In this document: one piece after another, positions 9,490 to 17,407 of the stretch
Layout of the letters: every line of letters begins with the position of its first letter
Numbering within the stretch: the stretch's first letter is position 1
Source: Cellulosimicrobium funkei
Lineage (GTDB): Bacteria > Actinomycetota > Actinomycetes > Actinomycetales > Cellulomonadaceae
DNA length: 64,000 nucleotides
Direction of reading: 5' to 3'
Assembly: GCF_004519295.1 (NCBI RefSeq)
Contig: NZ_SOZH01000006.1
Location: forward strand, 124,001-188,000
Made by a program: the position numbers and the translations under genes
Notes under the pieces: model-generated
Database searches by the model: none
Told to the model about the DNA's origin: nothing
What the model saw: the letters and a program-made list of their open reading frames with translations, nothing else

Positions 9490-10236
9490 TCAGGCAGTCG
9501 GGGCTCGGGTCTCGGCCGGGGAGAGGGTGCCGACGGGCACGGTCGCGAGGGCGGCGGGGTCGTCCGGGTCGACGAGGCGGACGCTGTCCCCGCCCGCGGC
9601 GTCGAGCAGGCGGCGGGTCGCGGCGTCGTCGGCGACCGTGCCCTCGCTCTCGCGGAGGTTCTCCGCGAGGAACGCGCGCAGCGGCGCGGCCGGGACGTCG
9701 TCCTCGGCGGCGTGCGGGCCGAGGGGGAACGACACGAGGAGGAGCGCGGGCACGCGCTCGCCACCCGGGCCGTCGCCGGGCTGGAAGTAGGGGAGCGCCA
9801 GGACGCGCGCCCCGAGGCGCGCGTAGAACCGGAGCCGCGCGACCGGGTCGCCGTGGGCCTCGCTGCCCGTGTGGTGCGCGGGGTGCTCGACCTCGCCCAC
9901 GACGACGAGCGGGTCGAGCGCGCGCCAGTCGTCGAGCGCCGTGGTGACGAGACGACGGCCCACGCCGCCGCCGCGGCGTCCGCGGGCGATCGCGAGGTAG
10001 AGCACGAGGAGGACGCGCGCGTCGGCGAACCACTCGCCGACCACGCCGGCGACGACGCGGCCCTCCTCGACGACGCCGAGGCTGCGCAGCCGCCCGCTCG
10101 CGTGGGCGTCGAGCAGCTCCTGCTCGTCGACGAGCTCGGCCGGCGGGAACGACGGCACGAGGACGTCGCGGTGCAGCGAGCGCAGCAGTGCGGGGTCGGT
10201 GAGCGGGACGACGGCGGGGGTGGTCACGTCGACCAT
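9490..10236 (-). CDS. GNAT-like acetyltransferase
   Basis: A 248-residue protein. Residues 30-130 carry a GNAT-type core: LLDAHASGRLRSLGV, VVAGVVGEW, VLLVLYLAIARGRRGGGVGRRL (acetyl-CoA loop) and RLRFYARLGARVLALPYFQPG. This resembles acetyltransferases adjacent to coaD/rsmD in related actinobacteria. The C-terminal third (about 185-248) has no motif I recognise. The ATG at 10236 is the start; reading frame continues upstream but lacks homologous character. It is convergent with rsmD and divergent from coaD. Substrate unknown. Confidence 0.75.
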   Translation of the reverse strand: MVDVTTPAVVPLTDPALLRSLHRDVLVPSFPPAELVDEQELLDAHASGRLRSLGVVEEGRVVAGVVGEWFADARVLLVLYLAIARGRRGGGVGRRLVTTALDDWRALDPLVVVGEVEHPAHHTGSEAHGDPVARLRFYARLGARVLALPYFQPGDGPGGERVPALLLVSFPLGPHAAEDDVPAAPLRAFLAENLRESEGTVADDAATRRLLDAAGGDSVRLVDPDDPAALATVPVGTLSPAETRAPTA

Positions 10237-10302
10237 CGTCGCGCCCGACGACGGTCGGCGCGCGCCCGGCCGCGCCGCCCGGGTCCAGCGGCCCCCGTGT
10301 AC

Positions 10303-10308
10303 TACCGT
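10303..10308 (+). promoter_or_regulatory. -10 box of coaD (leaderless)
   Basis: TACCGT, 6 nt before the coaD GTG at 10315; no ribosome binding site between them. Confidence 0.6.
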
Positions 10309-10314
10309 GACGAG

Positions 10315-10815
10315 GTGACCACAGCCGTCTGTCCCGGGTCGTTCGACCCGATCACCCTGGGCCACCTCGACATCGTCCGCCGTGCGCGCGCCCTCTTCGA
10401 CGAGGTCGTCGTCGGCGTCGCGCGGAACGCGTCGAAGTCGGCGCTCCTGAGCGTCGACGAGCGCGTGGACCTCGCGCGGTCCGCGGTGCGGGACGCGGGG
10501 CTGGACGGCGTCCGGGTCGAGGTCGTGCCGGGGCTGCTCGTCGACTTCTGCCGCGACGTCGGTGCGACGGCGGTGGTCAAGGGCCTGCGCGGCGGCGCCG
10601 ACTTCGACGCGGAGCTGCCGATGGCGCTCATGAACCGGCACCTCGCGGGGGTCGAGACGGTGTTCGTCGCGGGCGACGCCGCGCTCCTGCACGTCGCGTC
10701 GTCGCTCGTGAAGGACATCGCGCGGTACGGGGGACCGGTGGACGACCTCGTCCCGCCGGGGGTGGGCGACGCCGTCCGGGCGGCGCTGGCACGGACGCAG
10801 GGGACCAGCAGGTGA
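10315..10815 (+). CDS. coaD: phosphopantetheine adenylyltransferase
   Basis: A 166-residue nucleotidyltransferase that makes dephospho-CoA from ATP and 4'-phosphopantetheine. CPGSFDPITLGHLDIVRRA contains the TxGH-type HIGH motif (T14-H17 region), with KGLRGGADFDAELPMALMNR and the SSLVKDIARYGGPV motif near the C-terminus. The full length matches the family. The GTG start follows TACCGT at leaderless spacing. Its stop overlaps the next start by GTGA, so the coiled-coil protein downstream is co-translated. Confidence 0.97.
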   Translation: MTTAVCPGSFDPITLGHLDIVRRARALFDEVVVGVARNASKSALLSVDERVDLARSAVRDAGLDGVRVEVVPGLLVDFCRDVGATAVVKGLRGGADFDAELPMALMNRHLAGVETVFVAGDAALLHVASSLVKDIARYGGPVDDLVPPGVGDAVRAALARTQGTSR

Positions 10816-11423
10816 GCACGACGGGAAGGACCGGGTACGTGAGCGAGCAGCAGGACCGACGGCCGACGCACGACGACCGCGCGGGCGAGGAGGCGCAGGT
10901 CGGGTTGAACGCGATCCTCGACGACCTCACGCACCTCGTCGAGTCGGCGCGCACGATGCCGATGTCCGCGTCGGTGCTGGTGCACAAGGGCGACGCCCTC
11001 GCGCTCCTGGACGAGCTGCGGGGCGCGCTGCCGGAGCAGCTCTCGCACGCGGACGAGGTGCTCGCGCAGGCGGACGCCGTGCTCGAGGACGCGCACCGGC
11101 AGGCGGAGGAGATCCTCACGACGGCGCGCGCCCGGGCGATCGAGCTCGTGCAGACGGAGCAGGTGGTGGTCCAGGCGGAGGCGCGCGCCCGCGACATCGT
11201 CGACGAGGCGCAGGAGGCGGCGGCCGTGCTGCAGCGCGACGCCGACGACTACTGCGACCGGCGGCTCGCGGACTTCGAGGTGGACCTCGGCAAGCTCCTC
11301 GCGCAGGTCCAGGCCGGCCGGGCGAAGCTCGCGGACCGGCTCGGCGACCGCTTCGGCGACGCCGACGAGTCGCCGTTCCCGGCGACGATGCGCGAGCGCG
11401 GCGGGGAGCGCGCGGCCCGCTGA
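10812..11423 (+). CDS. coiled-coil protein of the coaD-yceD interval
   Basis: A 203-residue hydrophilic protein with a long Ala/Glu/Gln-rich heptad region (about residues 75-180: DEVLAQADAVLEDAHRQAEE, ARARDIVDEAQEAA), which predicts a coiled coil resembling ATP synthase b-subunit or DivIVA-like proteins. No membrane segment is present, which argues against a true AtpF. Proteins of this kind are often found right after coaD in actinobacteria; their role is unknown to me. It starts at the GTG overlapping the coaD stop; another start is GTG at 10839 (VSEQQD). Confidence 0.7.
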   Translation: MSTTGRTGYVSEQQDRRPTHDDRAGEEAQVGLNAILDDLTHLVESARTMPMSASVLVHKGDALALLDELRGALPEQLSHADEVLAQADAVLEDAHRQAEEILTTARARAIELVQTEQVVVQAEARARDIVDEAQEAAAVLQRDADDYCDRRLADFEVDLGKLLAQVQAGRAKLADRLGDRFGDADESPFPATMRERGGERAAR

Positions 11424-11511
11424 CGGGCGTGCCGGTCGCCGGGCCCGACCACCGTCGTGGTCGGCGCCGCGAAGGTGGCGACCACGGCGTCCGGTGACGT
11501 AAGATCGATGT

Positions 11512-12222
11512 TTGGCTCGTCGCGTTACGCGTCGACCCGTGCCTGGCAGCCGCCGTCGAGTGGTCGCCGGCCCCCGACCATCGTTGACCACCGTCCGCGG
11601 GCGCCCACGCCTGCGGGCTCCGATCCTGGAGCGCACCATCACCGCCGAGAAGACGTCGCCGCTCGTGCTCGACACGCACGAGCTCGGTCGGCGACCCGGG
11701 AGCATGCTGACGGTCCGCCGGACCGTCCCCGCGCCGGCCGACCTCGGGACCGCCGTCATCGGCATCCCCGAGGGCAGCGAGCTCGAGCTCGACCTGCGTC
11801 TCGAGGCCGTCATGGAGGGCGTGCTCGTCTCCGGGACGGTGACGGGGCGCGCGGTCGGGGAGTGCGTGCGCTGCCTCGACACGGTGCACGAGGACGTCTC
11901 GGTCGAGCTCGGCGAGCTGTTCGCCTACCCGGAGCGCGCGAAGGCCGCCGAGGAGTCGGGCAACGACCTGGAGGACGCCGAGGACGTCTACGAGCTGGAC
12001 GGCGACCTCGCGGACATCGAGCCCGCGCTACGGGATTCGGTCGTCACTGCACTACCATTCAGTCCGGTGTGCCGAGCGGACTGCCCGGGGCTGTGCTCCG
12101 AGTGCGGTGCGCGCCTGGCGGACGACCCGGGCCACACCCACGAACTTGTCGACCCTCGCTGGTCGGCGCTGGAGAGCATGTTCGACACCTCGAACGTGTC
12201 CGACGAGACGAAAGAGAGCTAG
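11512..12222 (+). CDS. YceD family (DUF177) protein
   Basis: The conserved part begins [16 protein letters not shown] and contains the zinc-type pairs CVRCLD and [13 protein letters not shown], the latter typical of DUF177/YceD proteins encoded directly upstream of rpmF. In other bacteria these proteins are linked to 23S rRNA accumulation. The start is uncertain: the frame is open from a TTG at 11512, a GTG at 11560 and a GTG at 11665 are alternatives, and the homologous region starts near residue 48 of the longest version. The N-terminal 45 residues are Arg-rich and may not be translated. The gene ends 2 bp before rpmF. Confidence 0.8.
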   Translation: MARRVTRRPVPGSRRRVVAGPRPSLTTVRGRPRLRAPILERTITAEKTSPLVLDTHELGRRPGSMLTVRRTVPAPADLGTAVIGIPEGSELELDLRLEAVMEGVLVSGTVTGRAVGECVRCLDTVHEDVSVELGELFAYPERAKAAEESGNDLEDAEDVYELDGDLADIEPALRDSVVTALPFSPVCRADCPGLCSECGARLADDPGHTHELVDPRWSALESMFDTSNVSDETKES

Positions 12223-12224
12223 CC

Positions 12225-12419
12225 GTGGCTGTTCCGAAGCGCAAGATGTCGCGCAGCAACACCCGTGCGCGTCGTTCGCAGTGGAAGACGACCGCCGCGA
12301 ACCTCACCACCTGCCCGCAGTGCAAGGGCGACAAGCTGTCGCACGCGGCGTGCCCGACGTGCGGTACCTACAAGGGCCGCCAGTACGCCGAGGCGCTGCG
12401 CACCGAGCACGCAGGCTGA
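12225..12419 (+). CDS. rpmF: 50S ribosomal protein L32
   Basis: A 64-residue L32: [20 protein letters not shown] at the N-terminus and the zinc finger CPQC...[10 protein letters not shown] (residues about 30-51). The GTG start sits 2 bp after the yceD stop, in the conserved yceD-rpmF arrangement, and AGAGAG just upstream overlaps the end of yceD as the likely ribosome binding site. Confidence 0.97.
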   Translation: MAVPKRKMSRSNTRARRSQWKTTAANLTTCPQCKGDKLSHAACPTCGTYKGRQYAEALRTEHAG

Positions 12420-12424
12420 GGCGC

Positions 12425-13174
12425 GTGGCACCGGCTGCACCGGCATCCGGTCTTCTCGAGAAGCTCGGGGTCCATCTGGACCCCGAGCTTCTCGTGCTTG
12501 CGCTCACGCACCGGTCGTTCGCGCACGAGAACGGCGGCATCCCCACGAACGAGCGTCTCGAGTTCCTCGGTGACACCGTCCTGGGCCTCGTCGTCACGGA
12601 GACCCTCTACCGCCGCCACCCCGACCTGTCCGAGGGCGAGCTCGCCAAGATGCGGGCCGCGACCGTCTCGCAGAAGTCGCTCGCCGCGATCGCGCGCCGG
12701 CTCGGCCTGGGGCAGTACGTGCTGCTCGGCAAGGGCGAGATCCGCACGCGCGGCAACGACAAGGACTCGATCCTCTCCGACACGGTCGAGGCGATCATCG
12801 GCGCGGTCTACCTGAGCCACGGCCTGGAGCCCGCCCGCGGGCTCGTGCTCGGGCTCGTCGAGCCGACGCTGTCGGCGGCGGCCGGTCTGGGCGCCGGGCT
12901 CGACTGGAAGACGTCGCTCCAGGAGGCCGCGGCCACGGCCGGGCTGAGCGCGCCGTCGTACTCGAGCGACGCCGTCGGCCCGGACCACGCGCGGGTCTTC
13001 ACGTCGTACGTGCACCTCGACGGCCGCCTCTACGGCACGGGCAGCGGGACGGCGAAGAAGTACGCCGAGCAGGAGGCCGCGGAGCGCGCGTACCGCGCGC
13101 TCGCGGCGGAGCAGGCCGAGCGCGAGGCGGCGTCCGCGGCCTCGCCGGTCGCCGCCGAGGACGCCGGTGCCTGA
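12425..13174 (+). CDS. rnc: ribonuclease III
   Basis: A 249-residue double-strand-specific endoribonuclease that processes rRNA precursors. The catalytic domain has [12 protein letters not shown], the signature [13 protein letters not shown] (about residues 45-57) and [19 protein letters not shown] with the Mg-binding Asp and Glu. The dsRNA-binding domain follows ([11 protein letters not shown] to [19 protein letters not shown], about 160-225), then a short Ala-rich tail. GTG start 5 bp after rpmF. It overlaps mutM by 8 bp. Confidence 0.96.
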   Translation: MAPAAPASGLLEKLGVHLDPELLVLALTHRSFAHENGGIPTNERLEFLGDTVLGLVVTETLYRRHPDLSEGELAKMRAATVSQKSLAAIARRLGLGQYVLLGKGEIRTRGNDKDSILSDTVEAIIGAVYLSHGLEPARGLVLGLVEPTLSAAAGLGAGLDWKTSLQEAAATAGLSAPSYSSDAVGPDHARVFTSYVHLDGRLYGTGSGTAKKYAEQEAAERAYRALAAEQAEREAASAASPVAAEDAGA

Positions 13175-14111
13175 GCTGCCCGAGGTCGAGACCGTCCGTG
13201 ACGGTCTCGCCCGCCACGTCGTGGGCGCCCGCGTCGTCGACGTGGAGGTGCTGCGCGACTACAGCGTGCGGCGCCACGAGGGCGGGCCGGCGGGCTTCCG
13301 CGACGAGCTGCTCGGCCAGCGGCTCGGCGCCGCGGTGCGCCGCGGCAAGTTCCTCTGGCTCCCGCTCGAGCCCGCCGCCGGGTCCGTCGACGGCCCCGCC
13401 GCCGCCCTGCTGGCCCACCTCGGGATGTCGGGCCAGCTCCTCGTCCGCTCCGGCGTCGCGCTCGCCGACCGCTCGCCGCACCTGCGGGTGCGCGTGGTGC
13501 TCGAGCACGACGACCGCACCGCCTACGGTGCGCAGGCGCTCGACTTCGTCGACCAGCGCACGTTCGGGCACCTGTCCGTCCAGGACCTCGTCCCGACGCC
13601 CGACGGAGCCCCCGGCGGCCTCGGCTCCGACCTCGCCGCGGTCCCGGCGCCGGTCGCGCACATCGGCCGGGACCTGCTCGACCCGTCGCTGCGGCGCGCC
13701 GATGTCGTGGACGCGATCCGGCGTCGTCGGACGGGCGTCAAGCGCGCGCTGCTCGACCAGACCGTCGTGTCCGGGGTCGGCAACATCTACGCGGACGAGG
13801 CGCTGTGGCGCGCCCGGCTGCACTACGCCCGCGCGACGGACACGCTGCGCCGTCCCGAGGCGCACCGCCTGCTCGACGCGGCGGCCGAGGTCATGACCGA
13901 GGCCCTCGCGCAGGGCGGCACGAGCTTCGACGCGCTGTACGTCAACGTGAACGGGCAGTCCGGCTACTTCTCGCGGTCGCTCGCCGTGTACGGGCAGGAG
14001 GGCGAGCCGTGCCCCCGGTGCGGCACGCCCGTCCGGCGCGACGAGTTCATGAACCGGTCGTCGTACACGTGCCCGCGGTGCCAGCCGCGCCCCCGCAACG
14101 GCCGCTGGTAG
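13167..14111 (+). CDS. mutM: formamidopyrimidine-DNA glycosylase
   Basis: A 314-residue base-excision repair enzyme that removes 8-oxoguanine and nicks DNA. Translation begins (V/M)[13 protein letters not shown], giving the catalytic N-terminal proline and Glu after Met removal. GKFLWLPLE carries the conserved Lys, [16 protein letters not shown] the H2TH DNA-binding helix, and [21 protein letters not shown] starts the C-terminal zinc finger (ligands CxxC...CxxC, residues about 282-306). The GTG start lies inside the end of rnc, so the two are translationally linked. Confidence 0.96.
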   Translation: MPELPEVETVRDGLARHVVGARVVDVEVLRDYSVRRHEGGPAGFRDELLGQRLGAAVRRGKFLWLPLEPAAGSVDGPAAALLAHLGMSGQLLVRSGVALADRSPHLRVRVVLEHDDRTAYGAQALDFVDQRTFGHLSVQDLVPTPDGAPGGLGSDLAAVPAPVAHIGRDLLDPSLRRADVVDAIRRRRTGVKRALLDQTVVSGVGNIYADEALWRARLHYARATDTLRRPEAHRLLDAAAEVMTEALAQGGTSFDALYVNVNGQSGYFSRSLAVYGQEGEPCPRCGTPVRRDEFMNRSSYTCPRCQPRPRNGRW

Positions 14112-14122
14112 ACCCCGGAAGC

Positions 14123-14196
14123 GTCCCCGCTGAGTGCAGGAAAAAGTCGCGTCCGGGCCCACCCGACGCGACGATGCCATGCACTCAGCGGGGGAC
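14123..14196. repeat. nested inverted repeat after mutM
   Basis: A 74-bp near-palindrome. The outer arms (14125-14138 and 14180-14193) pair perfectly over 14 bp and extend further with one bulge; an inner pair, GTCGCGTC (14146-14153) with GACGCGAC (14165-14172), encloses an 11-nt loop. Only a 7-nt stretch between outer and inner stems is unpaired. It lies between convergent mutM and the dehydrogenase gene and includes the latter's stop codon, so it can serve as a bidirectional terminator, but its bipartite form is unlike the simple hairpins elsewhere here. Confidence 0.75.
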
Positions 14197-15126
14197 GACG
14201 TTGCGGAGCTCGCGGCCCGCGCGGAGCGCGTCGAGGTTGGCGTTGACGAGCTCGGACGCGCGCTGGGGCCGGTTGCCCGCGACGTGCGGCGTGAGGACCA
14301 GGCGCGGCGCGTCCCACAGGGGCGACTCCGTGGGCAGGGGCTCGGACCCGGTGACGTCGAGCGCGGCGCCGCCGAGGCGCCCGTCGTGCAGCGCGGCGAC
14401 GAGCGCGTCCTCGTCGACCGTGGCGCCGCGGCCGACGTTGACGAAGACCGCGTGGTCGGGGAGCTGGTCGATCCGCGCGGCGTCGAATGCGTGCCGCGTC
14501 GTGTCGAGGGCGGGCAGGAGCGAGACGAGCACGTCGGTCGAGGCGAGCACGTCGGGGAGGTCGTCGTCGGTCACGACGGGGAAGCCGTGCCGCTCGCCGC
14601 GGCGGCTCGCGACGCCCGTCACGTCGGCGCCGAGCGCCGCGAGCAGCGGCGCGAGCCGGGCGGCGATCGAGCCGAAGCCCCACACGGTCACGCGTGCGCC
14701 GTCGAGCGTGTAGCGCGCGGCCGTCGCCGGGTCCGCCTGCGCCTGGTTCACCGCGGTGTCCCACCGGTGCTCGCGCTGCGCCGCCCCGAGCACGTCGAGT
14801 CGGCGCACGGCGGCGAGGACCAGCGCGAGCGCGTGCTCCGCGACGGGGCCGTCGTGCAGGGACCGGCCGGAGGTGATCGTCACGTCCGGCCCGAACCCGG
14901 CGGCGAGCACGGCGTCGGGGCCTGCGGCGAGCGTCTGGACCCAGCGCAGGCGCGGGAGCCGCGCCGCGGCGTCGGCGAGGTTCTCCGCGGAGCCGCCCCA
15001 CACCACGAGCACCTCGGCGTCGGCGTCCTCGGGGCGGAACGGGGCCGCGGCGTCGTACACGACGACCTCGTCGTCCGGGCCCGCGTGCACGTCGAGGGCG
15101 ATGGTGCCGGGCACGAGGATCTTCAC
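14185..15126 (-). CDS. D-isomer-specific 2-hydroxyacid dehydrogenase
   Basis: A 313-residue NAD(P)-dependent dehydrogenase. The Rossmann motif is VTVWGFGSIAARLAPLL (about residue 150), somewhat degenerate from GxGxxG. Catalytic residues are recognisable: Arg in LLPALDTTRHAFD, NVGRGATVDEDALVAAL, Glu in DVTGSEPLPTESPLW and His in LTPHVAGNRP. The family reduces 2-keto acids such as hydroxypyruvate, glyoxylate or phosphoglycerate derivatives; the substrate is not decided by sequence here. GTG start after AAGGAG. It stands alone between mutM (convergent) and the permease operon (divergent). Confidence 0.88.
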   Translation of the reverse strand: MKILVPGTIALDVHAGPDDEVVVYDAAAPFRPEDADAEVLVVWGGSAENLADAAARLPRLRWVQTLAAGPDAVLAAGFGPDVTITSGRSLHDGPVAEHALALVLAAVRRLDVLGAAQREHRWDTAVNQAQADPATAARYTLDGARVTVWGFGSIAARLAPLLAALGADVTGVASRRGERHGFPVVTDDDLPDVLASTDVLVSLLPALDTTRHAFDAARIDQLPDHAVFVNVGRGATVDEDALVAALHDGRLGGAALDVTGSEPLPTESPLWDAPRLVLTPHVAGNRPQRASELVNANLDALRAGRELRNVVPR

Positions 15127-15389
15127 CGCTGCTCCTTGAGGTCGTCCGTGTCGTCGTCACGGCCCTCGCGCTGCGCGGGACGGGCCGCCTCGCGAACGTA
15201 TCACCGCGCCCGCGCCGCCCCGAGACGGTTCGGCGCTGGTGCGGCGCCCGGTCCGCGACCCGGCCGTGCCCCGGACGACTCCCCAGGCGCGACCTGCGTC
15301 GCGGCGATATGTTCGCGGTGTTCCGACGACGCGCCGTCCGCGCGCCGTCCCGGTCGGCCCCGGCGGGGTCGCGGCTTCGGGGGTGGGGG

Positions 15390-16877
15390 ATGGGCTCGTC
15401 CACGGGCGCGCCGACGCACGCTGAGGTGCGCGCGGCGATCACGGCACGGACACCGAAGAACTACATCACGTGGCTCACGCTCGCGTTCATGATCACGTCG
15501 TCGGTCGCGAGCCTGCGCGCCGCGCCGACCATGGCGGTCTACGGCCTCGCGGCCGTGTTCCTCTACGTGGTCCCGGCGCTCGTGTTCCTGCTCCCGACGT
15601 CGCTCGTGTCGGCCGAGCTGGCGTCGGGGTGGTCGGGCGGCGTGTACCGCTGGGTCGCGGACGGCGTGTCGAAGCCGCTCGGGTTCCTCGCGATCTGGTG
15701 CCAGTTCGCGATGACGATCTTCTACTACCCGAGCCTGCTCGGGTACGTCGCGAGCACGTTCGCCTACGTCATCAACCCGAGCCTCGCGAGCAACGGGCTC
15801 TACGTGGCGATCGTCATCGTCGTGCTCTTCTGGACGGGCGTGTGGCTCTCCTCCCAGGGCACCAAGACGGTCGCGGGGCTGTCGAGCTGGGGCCTCGTCA
15901 TCGGGACGCTCGTCCCGGCCGCGATCCTCGTCGTGCTCGGCGTCGTCTTCCTGGCCCAGGGCAACCCGTCGGCCGCGCCGATGGACGCGCAGCACCTGCT
16001 GCCGGCCTGGACCGGGCTCGCGTCGCTGGTGCTCATCGTCAACAACTTCCTGTCGTACGCGGGCATGGAGATGAACGCGGTGCACGTGACGAGCCTGCGC
16101 AGGCCGGCGACGGAGTTCCCGCGGTCGATGTTCCTGGCGATCGGGCTCGTCCTCGTGATCTTCATCCTCCCGGCCGTCGCGATCAGCTGGGTGATCCCCG
16201 CCGACCAGCTCAGCCTGACCGCCGGGGTGATGCAGGCGTTCGACGCGTTCTTCGCCAACTTCGGCGTGAGCTGGCTGACGCCGATCCTCGGCCTCATGCT
16301 CATCGCGGCGTCGCTCGGCGGCATGCTCACCTGGCTCGCCGGGCCGTCGAAGGGCCTGCTCACGGTCGCGCGCGAGGAGGGCTACCTGCCGCCGTTCCTG
16401 CAGCGGCTCAACAAGCACGGCGTGCAGCAGAACATCCTCGTCACGCAGGGTGTCATCACGACCGGCATCGCGCTCCTGTACGCCTTCATCCCCGACGTCT
16501 CGAGCGCCTACTGGATCCTGTCCGTCATCACGACGCAGGTGTATCTCGTCATGTACCTGCTGCTGTTCGTCGCGGCGGTGCGGCTGCGCCGTCGGGCACC
16601 CGACCACCCGCGCGGCTACCGCGCGCCCGCGCTGACGCTCCTGTGCGTCGTCGGGTTCTGCGCCTCGGTGGCCGCGATGATCATCGGGTTCGTGCCGCCC
16701 GCGCAGTTCTCCAGCGGGAACGTGGGCGTCTACGTGCTGATCGTCGGTGGCGGCCTCGGGATCATCGGCATCCTCGTCCCGGCGCTCTTCTACCTGCTGC
16801 GCAAGCCGTCCTGGAAGGACCCCGAGGCCGCGGCGCTCGCGGCGGCGGACGAGGCGGGGGAGGGGGACGCGGCATGA
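15390..16877 (+). CDS. APC superfamily amino acid permease
   Basis: A 495-residue membrane protein with about 12 hydrophobic helices. It opens TPKNYITWLTLAFMITSSVASLRAAP and has ELASGWSGGVYRWVADG in the second helix pair, MEMNAVHVTSLRRPATEFPRSM and LAGPSKGLLTVAREEGYLPPFLQ, features of the glutamate/GABA-antiporter-like branch of APC transporters. The frame is open from 15309, but ATG 15390 follows a GGGGGTGGGGG stretch and gives a normal N-terminus. Its stop overlaps the next start (ATGA), making it the first gene of an operon with a small membrane protein and a dipeptidase, which suggests import or exchange of amino acids or peptides processed by the dipeptidase. Confidence 0.88.
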   Translation: MGSSTGAPTHAEVRAAITARTPKNYITWLTLAFMITSSVASLRAAPTMAVYGLAAVFLYVVPALVFLLPTSLVSAELASGWSGGVYRWVADGVSKPLGFLAIWCQFAMTIFYYPSLLGYVASTFAYVINPSLASNGLYVAIVIVVLFWTGVWLSSQGTKTVAGLSSWGLVIGTLVPAAILVVLGVVFLAQGNPSAAPMDAQHLLPAWTGLASLVLIVNNFLSYAGMEMNAVHVTSLRRPATEFPRSMFLAIGLVLVIFILPAVAISWVIPADQLSLTAGVMQAFDAFFANFGVSWLTPILGLMLIAASLGGMLTWLAGPSKGLLTVAREEGYLPPFLQRLNKHGVQQNILVTQGVITTGIALLYAFIPDVSSAYWILSVITTQVYLVMYLLLFVAAVRLRRRAPDHPRGYRAPALTLLCVVGFCASVAAMIIGFVPPAQFSSGNVGVYVLIVGGGLGIIGILVPALFYLLRKPSWKDPEAAALAAADEAGEGDAA

Positions 16878-17407
16878 CCACGACCCGCCCCTCCCACGTC
16901 CCCGAGCACGAGCCCGAGCCGGTCTCGTCGAAACGGTGGGTCACGTACACCGCCGCCGCGCTGCTCCTCGTCGCCCTCGGCGCCGTCATGCTGATCATGT
17001 TCGACAACGTGCGGTCGAACCGCGACGCGCGCGAGGCCGAGCAGAAGGCGGCCGAGCTGCACGAGCAGTTCGCCGCGATCGGGATCACCGCCTTCAGCGA
17101 GGAGACGATCGCCGACGTCCTCGGCGACGACGGCGGCGGCTTCTGCGCCGACCCGGCCGCCCTCGTCGAGGCGACCGCCAACCTCGGCGCGGCGAACGGG
17201 GCCGCCGGCCCCGGCCTGCGGCCCTCCGTGCTCGACGAGCGCCGGCTCGCCGGCGACCGGCTCGTCATCGAGGTCTACTGCCCCGACCAGCTCGCCGCGT
17301 TCGACGCGTACGTGGACTCGCTCGACCTCGACCCCGGCCGCACCACCGAGCAGGGCGGCGAGGGCACCGACGCCACCACCGGAACCACGACCGAGGAGGA
17401 CGCGTGA
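16874..17407 (+). CDS. single-pass membrane protein of the permease-dipeptidase operon
   Basis: A 177-residue protein of unknown function. After a polar N-terminus (about 24 residues) comes one membrane helix, WVTYTAAALLLVALGAVMLI, then a short charged coiled-coil (RDAREAEQKAAELHEQF). The outer domain (about 65-150) has two cysteines, FCADP and EVYCPDQ, which could form a disulphide outside the cell. The tail is Thr/Gly/Glu-rich. It overlaps both neighbours by 4 bp (ATGA and GTGA), so it is made together with the transporter and dipeptidase. I do not recognise a named family. Confidence 0.75.
   Translation: MTTTRPSHVPEHEPEPVSSKRWVTYTAAALLLVALGAVMLIMFDNVRSNRDAREAEQKAAELHEQFAAIGITAFSEETIADVLGDDGGGFCADPAALVEATANLGAANGAAGPGLRPSVLDERRLAGDRLVIEVYCPDQLAAFDAYVDSLDLDPGRTTEQGGEGTDATTGTTTEEDA

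Noticed and set aside
5741-10033. 1430-residue open frame on the minus strand over recG and neighbours
   Set aside because: Arg/Pro/Gly-rich composition with no domain; it mirrors codons of recG and rsmD in GC-rich DNA, and the plus-strand genes are fully recognisable.
10812-11423. ATP synthase subunit b (AtpF) call
   Set aside because: Coiled coil but no N-terminal membrane helix and no other ATP synthase genes.
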